A stretch of DNA of 64,000 nucleotides from an uncultured Bacilli bacterium (GCA_934098295.1 CAKONV010000001.1:227547-291546), one strand, 5' to 3'; numbered from the stretch's first letter, positions 27,496 through 36,378 are shown. Made by a program: numbers and translations. Notes: generated by a model from the sequence alone, not told the origin.

Positions 27496-29050
27496 AGCAA
27501 ATGAAGAATGACATCATCATACCTAGCAAACCTAAGTATTTGCAGAAGTTGTCTGTGGTTCCGTATAGTAACCTATGTATTTAGCATACCTAGCAAACAA
27601 TTGTTGCAACAATGCAATCATCTAGTTTGTATAGTAACCTATGTATTTAGCATACCTAGCAAACTAAGTTGTCATGTTATTCGTCATCGTCCTTAGTATA
27701 GTAACCTATGTATTTAGCATACCTAGCAAACTCATAGTATTCGTCTAGCCAATCGTCATATGTATAGTAACCTATGTATTTAGCATACCTAGCAAACGAA
27801 GAGTTGCACGAAGAGTGCATAAAAAAGTATAGTAACCTATGTATTTAGCATACCTAGCAAACCTTCTTGCTTGCCTGCTCCGCAAAAGGGCGGTATAGTA
27901 ACCTATGTATTTAGCATACCTAGCAAACAGAAAAAGGCTTTATCAAGCAAAGGCTGAAGTATAGTAACCTATGTATTTAGCATACCTAGCAAACCAACTT
28001 AATTATTAAGCTAATAATTGATGAGTATAGTAACCTATGTATTTAGCATACCTAGCAAACGCTTTTATGGTGCTTTCATCTAATTTTTTAGTATAGTAAC
28101 CTATGTATTTAGCATACCTAGCAAACGCAAAAATAATCATAGAAACGTAAGCAACAGTATAGTAACCTATGTATTTAGCATACCTAGCAAACCCAAGAAA
28201 ATGGAATTGTAGCAAGTAGTAGGTATAGTAACCTATGTATTTAGCATACCTAGCAAACCTTTCTTCTTTTTACTTTTAAAAAAACATGTATAGTAACCTA
28301 TGTATTTAGCATACCTAGCAAACGTATACTGTAGTTGTCTTTGTTAAATAGGAGTATAGTAACCTATGTATTTAGCATACCTAGCAAACCTATTAGCATG
28401 TATTATTAAATAACGATAAGTATAGTAACCTATGTATTTAGCATACCTAGCAAACAAGGGTCTTACTGTGTTCGATGAAAACACGTATAGTAACCTATGT
28501 ATTTAGCATACCTAGCAAACAATCTTCTGCTTGTCTCTGATAAGCAGTATTGTATAGTAACCTATGTATTTAGCATACCTAGCAAACATGTAATTAATAA
28601 ATCTAATGCTAGTGTTTGTATAGTAACCTATGTATTTAGCATACCTAGCAAACCGTTCTGCTTTTCCGCTTTCATATTCTCATGTATAGTAACCTATGTA
28701 TTTAGCATACCTAGCAAACTAAAAAATCTTTTCATATACTATACTTTTAAGTATAGTAACCTATGTATTTAGCATACCTAGCAAACTTAATCCTGCTACT
28801 GGCATATTAGGCATTAGTATAGTAACCTATGTATTTAGCATACCTAGCAAACTACAATTCGATAAACCGAAAAAGTATAAAAGTATAGTAACCTATGTAT
28901 TTAGCATACCTAGCAAACGCTCAAAACAGTAAGACCCTTAGTAATAAGGTATAGTAACCTATGTATTTAGCATACCTAGCAAACCAATAAGCCCAAACCG
29001 GAAGAACATTAAATGTATAGTAACCTATGTATTTAGCATACCTAGCAAAC
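27496..29050 (-). CRISPR. Type II-A CRISPR array, 23 intact 36-base repeats plus one degenerate
   Basis: The repeat, read on the minus strand, starts GTTTGCTAGGTATGCTAA and ends TACATAGGTTACTATAC (36 bases). 23 intact copies start at 27563, 27629, 27696, 27762, 27827, 27893, 27959 and so on to 29015, all identical as far as I can read. Spacers are 29-31 bases, mostly 30. A 24th copy at 27496-27531 keeps only its leader-proximal 15 bases, marking the old end. The leader end is next to csn2, so transcription should run minus. GTTT-start repeats are typical of type II-A. Confidence 0.98.
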
Positions 29051-29089
29051 CTCAAAACCAATATTTGCGGTTTGCTAGTCCTATATGCT
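29051..29089 (-). promoter_or_regulatory. CRISPR leader end with anchoring motif and inverted partial repeat
   Basis: The minus strand runs into the first repeat as TGGTTTTGAG. TTTTGAG is one base from the ATTTGAG leader-anchoring motif of one group of type II-A systems, which fixes the adaptation end. Within it GTTTGCTAG (plus strand, 29070-29078), followed by ATATGCTT, is a partial repeat in inverted orientation. Confidence 0.7.
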
Positions 29090-29734
29090 TTATAATTTAT
29101 TCCAATCACTGTCAACTGTTAAATAGCTAACAGATGTAGAAAAATTATTCAAATAAAAGTCTACTATACTGATTTGATGAATCGATAATTCATTTTGGAG
29201 AACCATCAATTCATCGTTTGTTAAAATGTTTGTTAGTCCGAACGATATTACTATACTACAATTATTTAATTCACAATTATATTTTATATATGTCAATAAA
29301 AATTCTAAATAATTTTCTTTTTTTATATTTTTTACTTCAACCTGGTACAGTGCTAATAGTTTCGTTAAATCTATATTCTCGTTATACTCTATTGTACATT
29401 GTGTTTCTAATGACATTATTTCTATTATATCTAATATATCCTTCTCCAATGTTGAAATTTTATTTCTAAGTTTTTCACTTAAATGTGTTGAAAGTTTTTT
29501 ATATAATAATTGTAAACTTTTTTTATCATTTAATTCTATATCTAATGGATGAATTATTTGAATGGTTTTATTCAAATAGTTTGCTGTCACATCATTTATA
29601 CTAAATATTATTTCATCATCAAAATTAAAAATAAATTCGCGATATTTTTTAACATCTAAAAATTTAATTGCTGTGTATGCTTTTTCAAGTACAATCAATT
29701 GATTTAATGGTTTTACAAAGAATTTTACTATCAT
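29090..29734 (-). CDS. csn2: Csn2, type II-A adaptation protein
   Basis: 214 residues, about the 220 expected for Csn2. Position (last gene of cas9-cas1-cas2-csn2, before the array) and the start MIVKFFVKPLNQLIVLEK fit the family; the middle is a long helical region followed by a core with LLTYIKYNCELNNCSIVISFGL. Csn2 forms a tetrameric ring that binds DNA ends and is needed for spacer acquisition. Overlaps cas2 by 4 bases. Sequence is divergent, so the call relies partly on context. Confidence 0.85.
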   Translation of the reverse strand: MIVKFFVKPLNQLIVLEKAYTAIKFLDVKKYREFIFNFDDEIIFSINDVTANYLNKTIQIIHPLDIELNDKKSLQLLYKKLSTHLSEKLRNKISTLEKDILDIIEIMSLETQCTIEYNENIDLTKLLALYQVEVKNIKKENYLEFLLTYIKYNCELNNCSIVISFGLTNILTNDELMVLQNELSIHQISIVDFYLNNFSTSVSYLTVDSDWNKL

Positions 29735-30051
29735 AAAATTATTAATCTTTCATCAGAATCTACTACATCTGTTGGATTCTCACCAACAATAATGCTTAAT
29801 TGCGAAAATTGTTTTTCCGTAATATTCAAAATCATAATGCTACCTTTAGATGGTGATAATGCTTTAACTTTTTGTACAACTGAATGAGACATTTGAGAAT
29901 CGATTGACATTTTCACATATACTGATTCTTGAAGCATATAAAAGCCTAATTTTTTTATTTCTTTAACAAAATGTCTATAGTTTTGCCTTTCTTTATTTGT
30001 AACAGTAGGAAGATCAAAAAACAAAAGTGACCGCATATATCTATAACTCAT
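29731..30051 (-). CDS. cas2: CRISPR-associated endoribonuclease-fold protein Cas2
   Basis: 106 residues. MRSLLFFDLPTVTNKERQNYRHF contains (in part) the Cas2 first strand with the conserved Asp (FDLP), then LGFYMLQESVYVKM, and KGSIMILNITEKQFSQL. Cas2 dimerises between two Cas1 dimers in the spacer integrase. The ATG at 30051 overlaps the cas1 stop by 11 bases; a second ATG five codons on is also possible. Confidence 0.93.
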   Translation of the reverse strand: MSYRYMRSLLFFDLPTVTNKERQNYRHFVKEIKKLGFYMLQESVYVKMSIDSQMSHSVVQKVKALSPSKGSIMILNITEKQFSQLSIIVGENPTDVVDSDERLIIL

Positions 30052-30910
30052 ACTCTATAAATTTCAAATTTTCAGCATTTTTTTCTTTCAATCTATTCAT
30101 TATGTCAACTACAAACAAGTGAATAGCGTTATCTAAAAATATTTTTTGATTGTTATACATTACCTCTTGGGATAACATTTTCACAAAGCCAACTTTATAA
30201 TTTTCTAAATTTACTTTATCTGTAATAACATAATAGTCAACTAATGGCCTCAAATGTTCAATTAAATCACACGATAAATTAAATGGATTCGACTCACCGA
30301 TATGATGAATTCCCAATTCTGTCAAATAACCAAGCGATTTTACTTCTCTGTTAATTGATGAAAGTAATATCGAGTAACCATAATTCAAAAATGTATTAAT
30401 ACAATTAGATTGGTTTCTATTAAAGTCAGTACCAAACAATGCATTAAAATAAACTTTAGCACTATGGCCCTCCCTATTACTAATGTCATTTAATTTTACA
30501 TCATTATAATAATTTATTAAAAGCTCATATTCCTCTTTCTTATTTAAATATAACAAATTTTTAGCTTGATTAAATATTTTTTTCTTTACTATTGCTTGCC
30601 AAATTTCATCCTGATTATTAACAAAATCAATTTGTTCTTTAATTTTACGATAGGAATAAAAATTATTTTGATACGATACTAATTCACATTCTGGATTATA
30701 CTTCTCATCACAAAAAATTAATTTTATCTTTTTCTTTGAGAGCATTGTTATAAGTGCCGTTGTTATTGCAACTTGATTAGATTGGATAACGATTGTTTTT
30801 ATTTCATCTAAAAGAACCCTTTTTTCTTCATTTGCTTTTTTACATATTAAGTAGTTAAGTGAATATTCAAGTTTACATCTTTCAGAAATAATTACATTTC
30901 TAAATGGCAT
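30041..30910 (-). CDS. cas1: CRISPR-associated integrase Cas1
   Basis: 289 residues from the ATG at 30910 (MPFRNVIISERCKLEYSLNY), preceded by GAGGTCCCGA; an in-frame ATG four codons earlier lacks a site. The C-terminal domain has LSSINREVKSLGYLTELGIH, HHIGESNPFNLSCDLIEHLRP and the metal-binding Glu, His and Asp pattern of type II Cas1. It integrates spacers together with Cas2, Csn2 and Cas9. Start overlaps the end of cas9 by 11 bases. Confidence 0.94.
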   Translation of the reverse strand: MPFRNVIISERCKLEYSLNYLICKKANEEKRVLLDEIKTIVIQSNQVAITTALITMLSKKKIKLIFCDEKYNPECELVSYQNNFYSYRKIKEQIDFVNNQDEIWQAIVKKKIFNQAKNLLYLNKKEEYELLINYYNDVKLNDISNREGHSAKVYFNALFGTDFNRNQSNCINTFLNYGYSILLSSINREVKSLGYLTELGIHHIGESNPFNLSCDLIEHLRPLVDYYVITDKVNLENYKVGFVKMLSQEVMYNNQKIFLDNAIHLFVVDIMNRLKEKNAENLKFIEYEL

Positions 30911-33900
30911 TCGGGACCTCAAATATTAATTCTTCGAAATAACCAGTTATTGACTCAGCTATAAATTTCATTTTAGGTGTTAATTTTTTTGATAATAGTA
31001 AAATGCCAAAATTTTTTGACATATTAATTACTTCAAAATCTGCACTACTTCGCTCATTTGTTTTTAATAATTTCAAAATTTCATTTATAAATTTTATAAT
31101 AGTAGTTAAATCATATTCAGCTTCAAAATCTATAAACTTTATTTTGTCACACAATGTTTCTATAACTGAAAATTTAAATATATCTTTACTATATAATTTT
31201 TTTATCTCTTCTATTAGTTCTAGACATTCAAGTTTGGTTATTATTATAGGATTTGACATTTTATTGTTCTTCATTTTTTTGGCAGGAGCAATTTCGATTT
31301 CATTGTTTTTCTCTTCAAGATTTGTAAACTTTGATTTTTCAAAATATTTATCTATTTTTCTTATTGTAAATATTGCTTTTTTCGAAAAAAAGCGATCATT
31401 AGCATTTTGTAAAAGATATTGCTTTCCAGTTTTTCCAGTAATAATATATTTTAAATTTTGTTGTTTTACTACAACTTTTGTTGGAATTTGTTTTTTTATA
31501 ATTTCATAACTTATATATTCAGTACTATATTTTTCACTAATATAGGCATCAATGTTATTCTTATACGGAGTAGGAATTGCCTCTAAATAATACAAGTTAT
31601 TATTTTTCTTATCAACCACTTTAACTATACAATAAAAACAATAAGAATAAGATTTAATACCGCCATATTTTTCTATGGTTAACTTTTTATCATTAGATTT
31701 AATTAATACTGAGCCTTCACCAGCTTTACTAATTGATGTTTTAGAGAACATTTCATTAGATGTGTAAGTCCTTGTAGTTTCATGTATATCATACTTATGA
31801 TACAAATATTTTTCAATTTTTTTTGTATATTCTGCTATACCCCATACGTAATTTCCATTTTTATCAGTTATATTAGAAAATGTTAATATTCTCTGTGGAT
31901 TTAATGTTTTTTTATCGTTTTGCATTTTTAAAACATCATTACTATTGTATATATAATTCTTTTCATAATAACTATTTAATGCTCTTCCAATTACTACATT
32001 TAAATATGCATCATGAGCATGATGAAAGTTGTTAGCTGTTCTAGTTTTTAAAAAGTTATGTTCATTTCTAAAATCTGATACATTTTCAGCCTTTGAATAA
32101 ATTATATCAGAGTTTTTTACTTTCTTAAATGTTTTTAAAACTTGTATTAAACCTTTAACTGCTTGATTAGTTGCTACTAATTGTCTATTTACAAAGCCAT
32201 CTAATGTATTTTCACTAACATTTGTTTCTGTTAAACGACGATACTTTTCTTTCGTTATCAATTTATTGTCAACTAATAATTTGTAAAACTTTCTTTGTTT
32301 TTCTTTAACAATGTCTGTTTGACACAGGAAAAGATTGTTCTTTTTATTTTGATTTATATTTTTATCAACTAATACTCTATTGCTGATGGAGTCATCTTTA
32401 ATAAGTGACCTAGGATAAATGTGATCAATATCGTATAGATCACCATTATTTAAACTATCAAAATCAATATTATTCAAAGTATACATACATTTTCCAAGCT
32501 GTGTAAAATATAAATAAATAACATCAATTTGTAATTTGTTCTGATTTTCTTCAAGTTTTTTTTGTAAATTACCAAGATCTATTTGATTACTTTTTAATTC
32601 TTCCTTTGAACATGCCGCATATAAATCTTTAATATGATTATATCTAGAGTTTGTGGCTTCCTTTTTAGCCTGATTAGTTCTCGCACATTCAATATAATAC
32701 TTATCAATTGGACGTTTAAATATTCTTTCAATTTCTTCTATTATTTTATATGCTTGGACTAAAGGTCGCTTCATTATTGGTGATACATACAAGTTTTCAT
32801 CAATATATTCCTTAAAGTCTAGTTGCATGTCATTTTTATTATCTATGTTGGAATTATATTTATCAATAGCTTCTTGATATTTGGAATTATTAGATAAAAT
32901 CAACTCTTGAAGATTCATGTTTGTGTTTCTCATTACATCAATAATTGAATCTGAAACTTCACCTGTTAATTCATTCTCATATGTTAATTCTAGTAAATTT
33001 CTACATATAGAGCCATATCCTTTATAATTAAATCCCTTTATTTGTTTAACCATATCATCATTTAATTTATATACTTCTTTTAATCTTTTTTCTAATATTT
33101 TTTTATCCTCAAAAAGAGTTATATCCCTGATGATTTCTTCGATTTCATTATCCTTTTTCTTATCAAAATCTTCTTTATAAATTTCTTTAAAGTCAATCCA
33201 AGATGACATATTGCAAGTAATTTCTGGTAAATCATTGCACTCCTCACCAAAATTTGAACTAATAAATTCCTTTAATCTTTTTTTAGTTGGTGATTTATCC
33301 TTTAAAAAGAAATCATTAAATATTTTATCTTTTGTATTTTTATCAATGTTTGAACCATTTATTTTAAGTTTATTTAAATATTGTAAACAAGTATATTCAG
33401 AAAATAGTAAAGATTTTTTTGGCAAACAATAGTCATTAATTCCATGTAAATAAGTGCATTTATTCTGCATACGTTGTATAAATTTTTCGGCAGTTTTATC
33501 AATATCAATAACTTTTTCATAATTCCATGGTTTTATAGAATCTGATGTCCTTTCAACCCAACTAAATTTGCTGTTATTTGAAAGTGGGCCAACATAGTAA
33601 GGTAAATGATATGTAAATATTTTCTCGATTCGATCAATAGTTGTAAATTCATCTGTTGACTCTTTTAAAAACGGATAATATTTTGATTGTTTACTAAGTA
33701 TGTCTTTTAGTTCACTTAGATTTAACTGCATAGGAATTGATGTATTTTGACCATTATTTTGTCTTGGCATGTACTCATTATTATCAATTCTTTTCTTGAT
33801 GTCTAAAATTATATCTTGCACCTTTTCATCTTTTATGTTATCTAACAACCCTTTAATGTATTTTTCAAAAGTTTCTTTACTACAATGTTTAAATCTAATA

Positions 33901-35051
33901 GTTTTTCCTTCAGTTGAAAGTCTACCAACATATCCTACATAGTTATTTATTTTTTCATCGTATAATCTAAAACATTCATTATACTTTGATGGTAGATAAT
34001 TTTTTATTAAAAGTTTTAGTTCTTTTAAATCTTTTTGATGAGTGTCATAAACTTTTATCATAGCATCACTAATTGATTGATTACATTCATTTGTTTTTTC
34101 GTTAAAACCTAATAATTTTAACAAATAATAGTAATCAGCAATTGATTTCACTTCATCAACAAAATCAAAAATTTCAGAAAGTTCACTTATTGTTTTTTTC
34201 GCTTCTTCTACAGCCGTTTCATATTCATCACTACTAAAATCAATGTCTTTTACTTGATAATCTTCTTCTTTTACTAAACTATATTTTTTTGGCGAAGTTT
34301 TGCCATAAACTAATAAATTAACAAAAAATTGTGCTGCTAATGTTGATTTTTTAATATCCATTAATGTCAAAAGATCTGATTCTTTTTCTTTTTTCGAATT
34401 TTTTGCAATCATAATTTCTTGCAATTTTACATAGAAGTTAGCCTTTTCAGTATTTATTTTTTCAAAATACTCTACATCGTCTTCATTTTTATTTGACAAT
34501 TCATCCAATATATTATTAAATTCATCTATTTTTGTAGCAATTACGTTAATATCAGTTGGATTAAATGTTTCATTTTCATTTAAAAAATGGCCACGATATT
34601 TAATAATATGATGAATTGCTAAATACAACATTCTTATATCAGCCTTTTCATCTGTTTCTATAAGATGTTTTCGTAAATGGTATATTGTTGGATATTTCTC
34701 AAAATACTTTTGATCAGTCATAAAATCATCAAAAAAAGTATAATGATTTTGAATGCTTTTATCCTCAATTTTATAGAACGAATCATTAATTCTTTGAAAA
34801 AAGTTAGCATCTACTTTATTAATTTCATCTCTAAATTCATTTTGAAGTAATTCAATTCTTTGTTTTCTTCTTCTTAATCTTCTTCTTGAGCAACGATTAG
34901 TTCTTCTTTCTGAGGCAGCCTTAGATTCATCGAACATTCTAACTCCCCAAAATCTAAAACCATTCTTTTTTATAACCTCACCATTTTCATCAACTAGTGC
35001 CCAGCCTACTGAGTTGGTACCAATGTCTAATCCTAGATTTAATTCTTTCAT
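30900..35051 (-). CDS. cas9: Cas9 effector nuclease, type II-A
   Basis: 1383 residues, close to S. pyogenes Cas9 (1368). All nuclease motifs are intact: RuvC-I LGLDIGTNSVGWAL (Asp9), arginine-rich bridge helix RRTNRCSRRRLRRRKQR (about 54-70), RuvC-II YYIECAR (Glu788), HNH YDIDHIYPRSL (His877) with the later RVLVDKNINQNKKN, and RuvC-III HHAHDAYLN (Asp1014). The REC lobe spans roughly 75-730 and the PAM-interacting region the last ~270. Should cut DNA guided by the adjacent crRNA and tracrRNA. PAM cannot be deduced here. Ribosome binding site AAAGGATGGG precedes the ATG. Confidence 0.97.
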   Translation of the reverse strand: MKELNLGLDIGTNSVGWALVDENGEVIKKNGFRFWGVRMFDESKAASERRTNRCSRRRLRRRKQRIELLQNEFRDEINKVDANFFQRINDSFYKIEDKSIQNHYTFFDDFMTDQKYFEKYPTIYHLRKHLIETDEKADIRMLYLAIHHIIKYRGHFLNENETFNPTDINVIATKIDEFNNILDELSNKNEDDVEYFEKINTEKANFYVKLQEIMIAKNSKKEKESDLLTLMDIKKSTLAAQFFVNLLVYGKTSPKKYSLVKEEDYQVKDIDFSSDEYETAVEEAKKTISELSEIFDFVDEVKSIADYYYLLKLLGFNEKTNECNQSISDAMIKVYDTHQKDLKELKLLIKNYLPSKYNECFRLYDEKINNYVGYVGRLSTEGKTIRFKHCSKETFEKYIKGLLDNIKDEKVQDIILDIKKRIDNNEYMPRQNNGQNTSIPMQLNLSELKDILSKQSKYYPFLKESTDEFTTIDRIEKIFTYHLPYYVGPLSNNSKFSWVERTSDSIKPWNYEKVIDIDKTAEKFIQRMQNKCTYLHGINDYCLPKKSLLFSEYTCLQYLNKLKINGSNIDKNTKDKIFNDFFLKDKSPTKKRLKEFISSNFGEECNDLPEITCNMSSWIDFKEIYKEDFDKKKDNEIEEIIRDITLFEDKKILEKRLKEVYKLNDDMVKQIKGFNYKGYGSICRNLLELTYENELTGEVSDSIIDVMRNTNMNLQELILSNNSKYQEAIDKYNSNIDNKNDMQLDFKEYIDENLYVSPIMKRPLVQAYKIIEEIERIFKRPIDKYYIECARTNQAKKEATNSRYNHIKDLYAACSKEELKSNQIDLGNLQKKLEENQNKLQIDVIYLYFTQLGKCMYTLNNIDFDSLNNGDLYDIDHIYPRSLIKDDSISNRVLVDKNINQNKKNNLFLCQTDIVKEKQRKFYKLLVDNKLITKEKYRRLTETNVSENTLDGFVNRQLVATNQAVKGLIQVLKTFKKVKNSDIIYSKAENVSDFRNEHNFLKTRTANNFHHAHDAYLNVVIGRALNSYYEKNYIYNSNDVLKMQNDKKTLNPQRILTFSNITDKNGNYVWGIAEYTKKIEKYLYHKYDIHETTRTYTSNEMFSKTSISKAGEGSVLIKSNDKKLTIEKYGGIKSYSYCFYCIVKVVDKKNNNLYYLEAIPTPYKNNIDAYISEKYSTEYISYEIIKKQIPTKVVVKQQNLKYIITGKTGKQYLLQNANDRFFSKKAIFTIRKIDKYFEKSKFTNLEEKNNEIEIAPAKKMKNNKMSNPIIITKLECLELIEEIKKLYSKDIFKFSVIETLCDKIKFIDFEAEYDLTTIIKFINEILKLLKTNERSSADFEVINMSKNFGILLLSKKLTPKMKFIAESITGYFEELIFEVPNAI

Positions 35052-35094
35052 CTTTATCCCATCCTTTTCTCATTTTATTGATTAATCATTTTTC

Positions 35095-35122
35095 TTGACA
35101 TAATTTTTTATTTTGATATACT
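35095..35122 (+). promoter_or_regulatory. tracrRNA promoter
   Basis: TTGACA (35095-35100) and TATACT (35117-35122), 16-base spacer, pointing away from cas9. Transcription should start near 35128-35130. Confidence 0.85.
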
Positions 35123-35128
35123 ATTAGT

Positions 35129-35203
35129 GTATTTAGCATACCGAGTGCAAATAAGCATTATATGCGAAACTACATGGAGCCTGGTTGTCAGGCTATTTTT
35201 TTT
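35129..35203 (+). ncRNA. tracrRNA
   Basis: The 5' part contains GTATTTAGCATACC, which is exactly complementary to repeat positions 9-22 of the crRNA. GAGU then bulges opposite UA, and GCAAAU pairs with the repeat start GUUUGC. This 2/4 bulge matches the SpCas9 duplex (GA opposite AAGU). Next is a nexus hairpin GCAT-TAT-ATGC (35155-35165) and a terminator stem AGCCTG-GTTGT-CAGGCT (35178-35194) with eight U. Length about 75 bases. Confidence 0.92.
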
Positions 35204-35712
35204 GCTCTTTTTTTGGATTTTGCTTTTCTAGTAAGCACACATTCTAAACTTACATGAAAATTTTTTTGAATATATTCTTCATCATAATCTATATACTCAG
35301 TTGGTATTAAAATTTGTCCTGCAAATTCGTTAGCTTGCCAATCAATATCTTCATAAGATTTGCAATTTTCAACTTCTTCAAATTCAAACTTTAATAATTG
35401 CGATTGAACATAGTGAAAAAACTCATGACACAATGTAAATGTTGATCTATATATTCCATCTTCATATTCTGCAATAACTGACTCTTTTATGTATATAAAA
35501 TTTTCATTAGGTTTATAAATTGCTAAAGTGTTATTATCTAACATATCCGTATTATCATCTACTATTTGGTATGAAAGATACTTTTCCTCAAATAACTTAT
35601 CAATAATTTCTAAGACGGGAAAATACTCGTCTTTTTTTATTTGATAATGTTCACGAAACGCCATAGCAAGTTTTTCAATATCTTTTACGCTCAAAGGATT
35701 AGTCTTGATCAT
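35188..35712 (-). CDS. ImmA/IrrE-family metallopeptidase
   Basis: 174 residues. The zinc motif TLCHEFFHYVQ carries His96, Glu97 and His100; NEFAGQILIP follows, as in ImmA/IrrE. Family members cleave a partner XRE repressor, as in ICEBs1 ImmA-ImmR and phage switches. Its start overlaps the XRE gene by 14 bases, the usual arrangement. Its stop (TGA at 35188-35190) lies inside the tracrRNA terminator on the other strand. Confidence 0.92.
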   Translation of the reverse strand: MIKTNPLSVKDIEKLAMAFREHYQIKKDEYFPVLEIIDKLFEEKYLSYQIVDDNTDMLDNNTLAIYKPNENFIYIKESVIAEYEDGIYRSTFTLCHEFFHYVQSQLLKFEFEEVENCKSYEDIDWQANEFAGQILIPTEYIDYDEEYIQKNFHVSLECVLTRKAKSKKRAKKIA

Positions 35713-36058
35713 CTTCTAATATCTTCCTTAATTTTTCAATTAAATTCTCATCAGCACTTAATATTTTTCTTGCGAATACTAATGTTACTTCCTTTTGACT
35801 TTCATTCATCTTCGACAATTCCAAAGAAACCTTGTTATTAGTTTCTAATATTGCATTCAACAATTTTTCCTTTTCATCTGTTGAAAGATGATATATACTT
35901 GTAATCCTCTCAGCATAATCAATAGGTATACTTTTACGTCCAACTTCCATTGCTGATAGAAAAGCTGGTGTAATCTCTAATTTTTTTGCCATATCCCGCA
36001 AGGAATCATTTTCCTTGTTTCTAATAATTCTTATATATTCTCCAAATTTACTAATCAT
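35699..36058 (-). CDS. XRE-family helix-turn-helix repressor
   Basis: 119 residues. N-terminal HTH (about 5-62): FGEYIRIIRNKENDSLRDMA, KKLEITPAFLSAMEVGRKSIP. The rest is helical. Probably the substrate and partner of the downstream ImmA-type peptidase. Own promoter upstream. Such pairs control mobile elements or stress genes; no element genes are seen around it. Confidence 0.92.
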   Translation of the reverse strand: MISKFGEYIRIIRNKENDSLRDMAKKLEITPAFLSAMEVGRKSIPIDYAERITSIYHLSTDEKEKLLNAILETNNKVSLELSKMNESQKEVTLVFARKILSADENLIEKLRKILEDDQD

Positions 36059-36073
36059 TATATCACCACTAAT

Positions 36074-36101
36074 ATTTTACACTATTATATTTTTTTGTCA
36101 A
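36074..36101 (-). promoter_or_regulatory. Promoter of the XRE-ImmA pair
   Basis: Minus strand TTGACA (36096-36101) and TAAAAT (36074-36079), 16-base spacer, 15 bases before the XRE start. The region 36102-36217 shows nothing else recognisable. Confidence 0.65.
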
Positions 36102-36217
36102 CCATTTTGGTATACATTTTTAAAAAAATTACAATTTAATTATAATTACTATTTTTTCAAGCTATTTTTGCCTACTAAATCACGTTTTTCGGAGTTTTTA
36201 GATGCTTAAAATCACAT

Positions 36218-36316
36218 TTAAAGGCGCATTCTTTTTTTGTTTCCCCGTTTACAACAAAAAATTAAATCATCTTTTATAATTACTGAAGCTACAACTTCAT
36301 AATGTACTTTTTTCAT
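36218..36316 (-). pseudogene. Remnant of a Nudix (MutT-type) hydrolase, N-terminus only
   Basis: An ATG with GGAG 9 bases upstream opens a frame reading MKKVHYEVVASVIIKDDLIF and then CCKRGN, the first strands of a MutT/CTP-pyrophosphohydrolase-type Nudix domain. It stops after 32 codons, before any Nudix box (GX5EX7REUXEEXGU). Nothing downstream restores the domain. It fills most of the 320-base gap between the XRE gene and the next coding region. Confidence 0.6.
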
Positions 36317-36378
36317 TAATGACTTCTCCATTATTTATAACTATTTTAAAATATTCTATTATACTATTATTTTTATTT

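Noticed and set aside
29051..29092. The leader inverted partial repeat as a second tracrRNA
   Set aside because: It has only a 9-base match, no nexus hairpin and no terminator; the tracrRNA at 35129 is complete.
27508..29115. Short open frames with repeated GYYTFARYAKYI- or YVFSIPSK-like peptides
   Set aside because: They are translations of the CRISPR repeat and spacers, not genes.
31003..31509. 168-codon open frame on the plus strand
   Set aside because: Lies fully antisense to the cas9 C-terminal region, which has strong family motifs; composition is that of a shadow frame.
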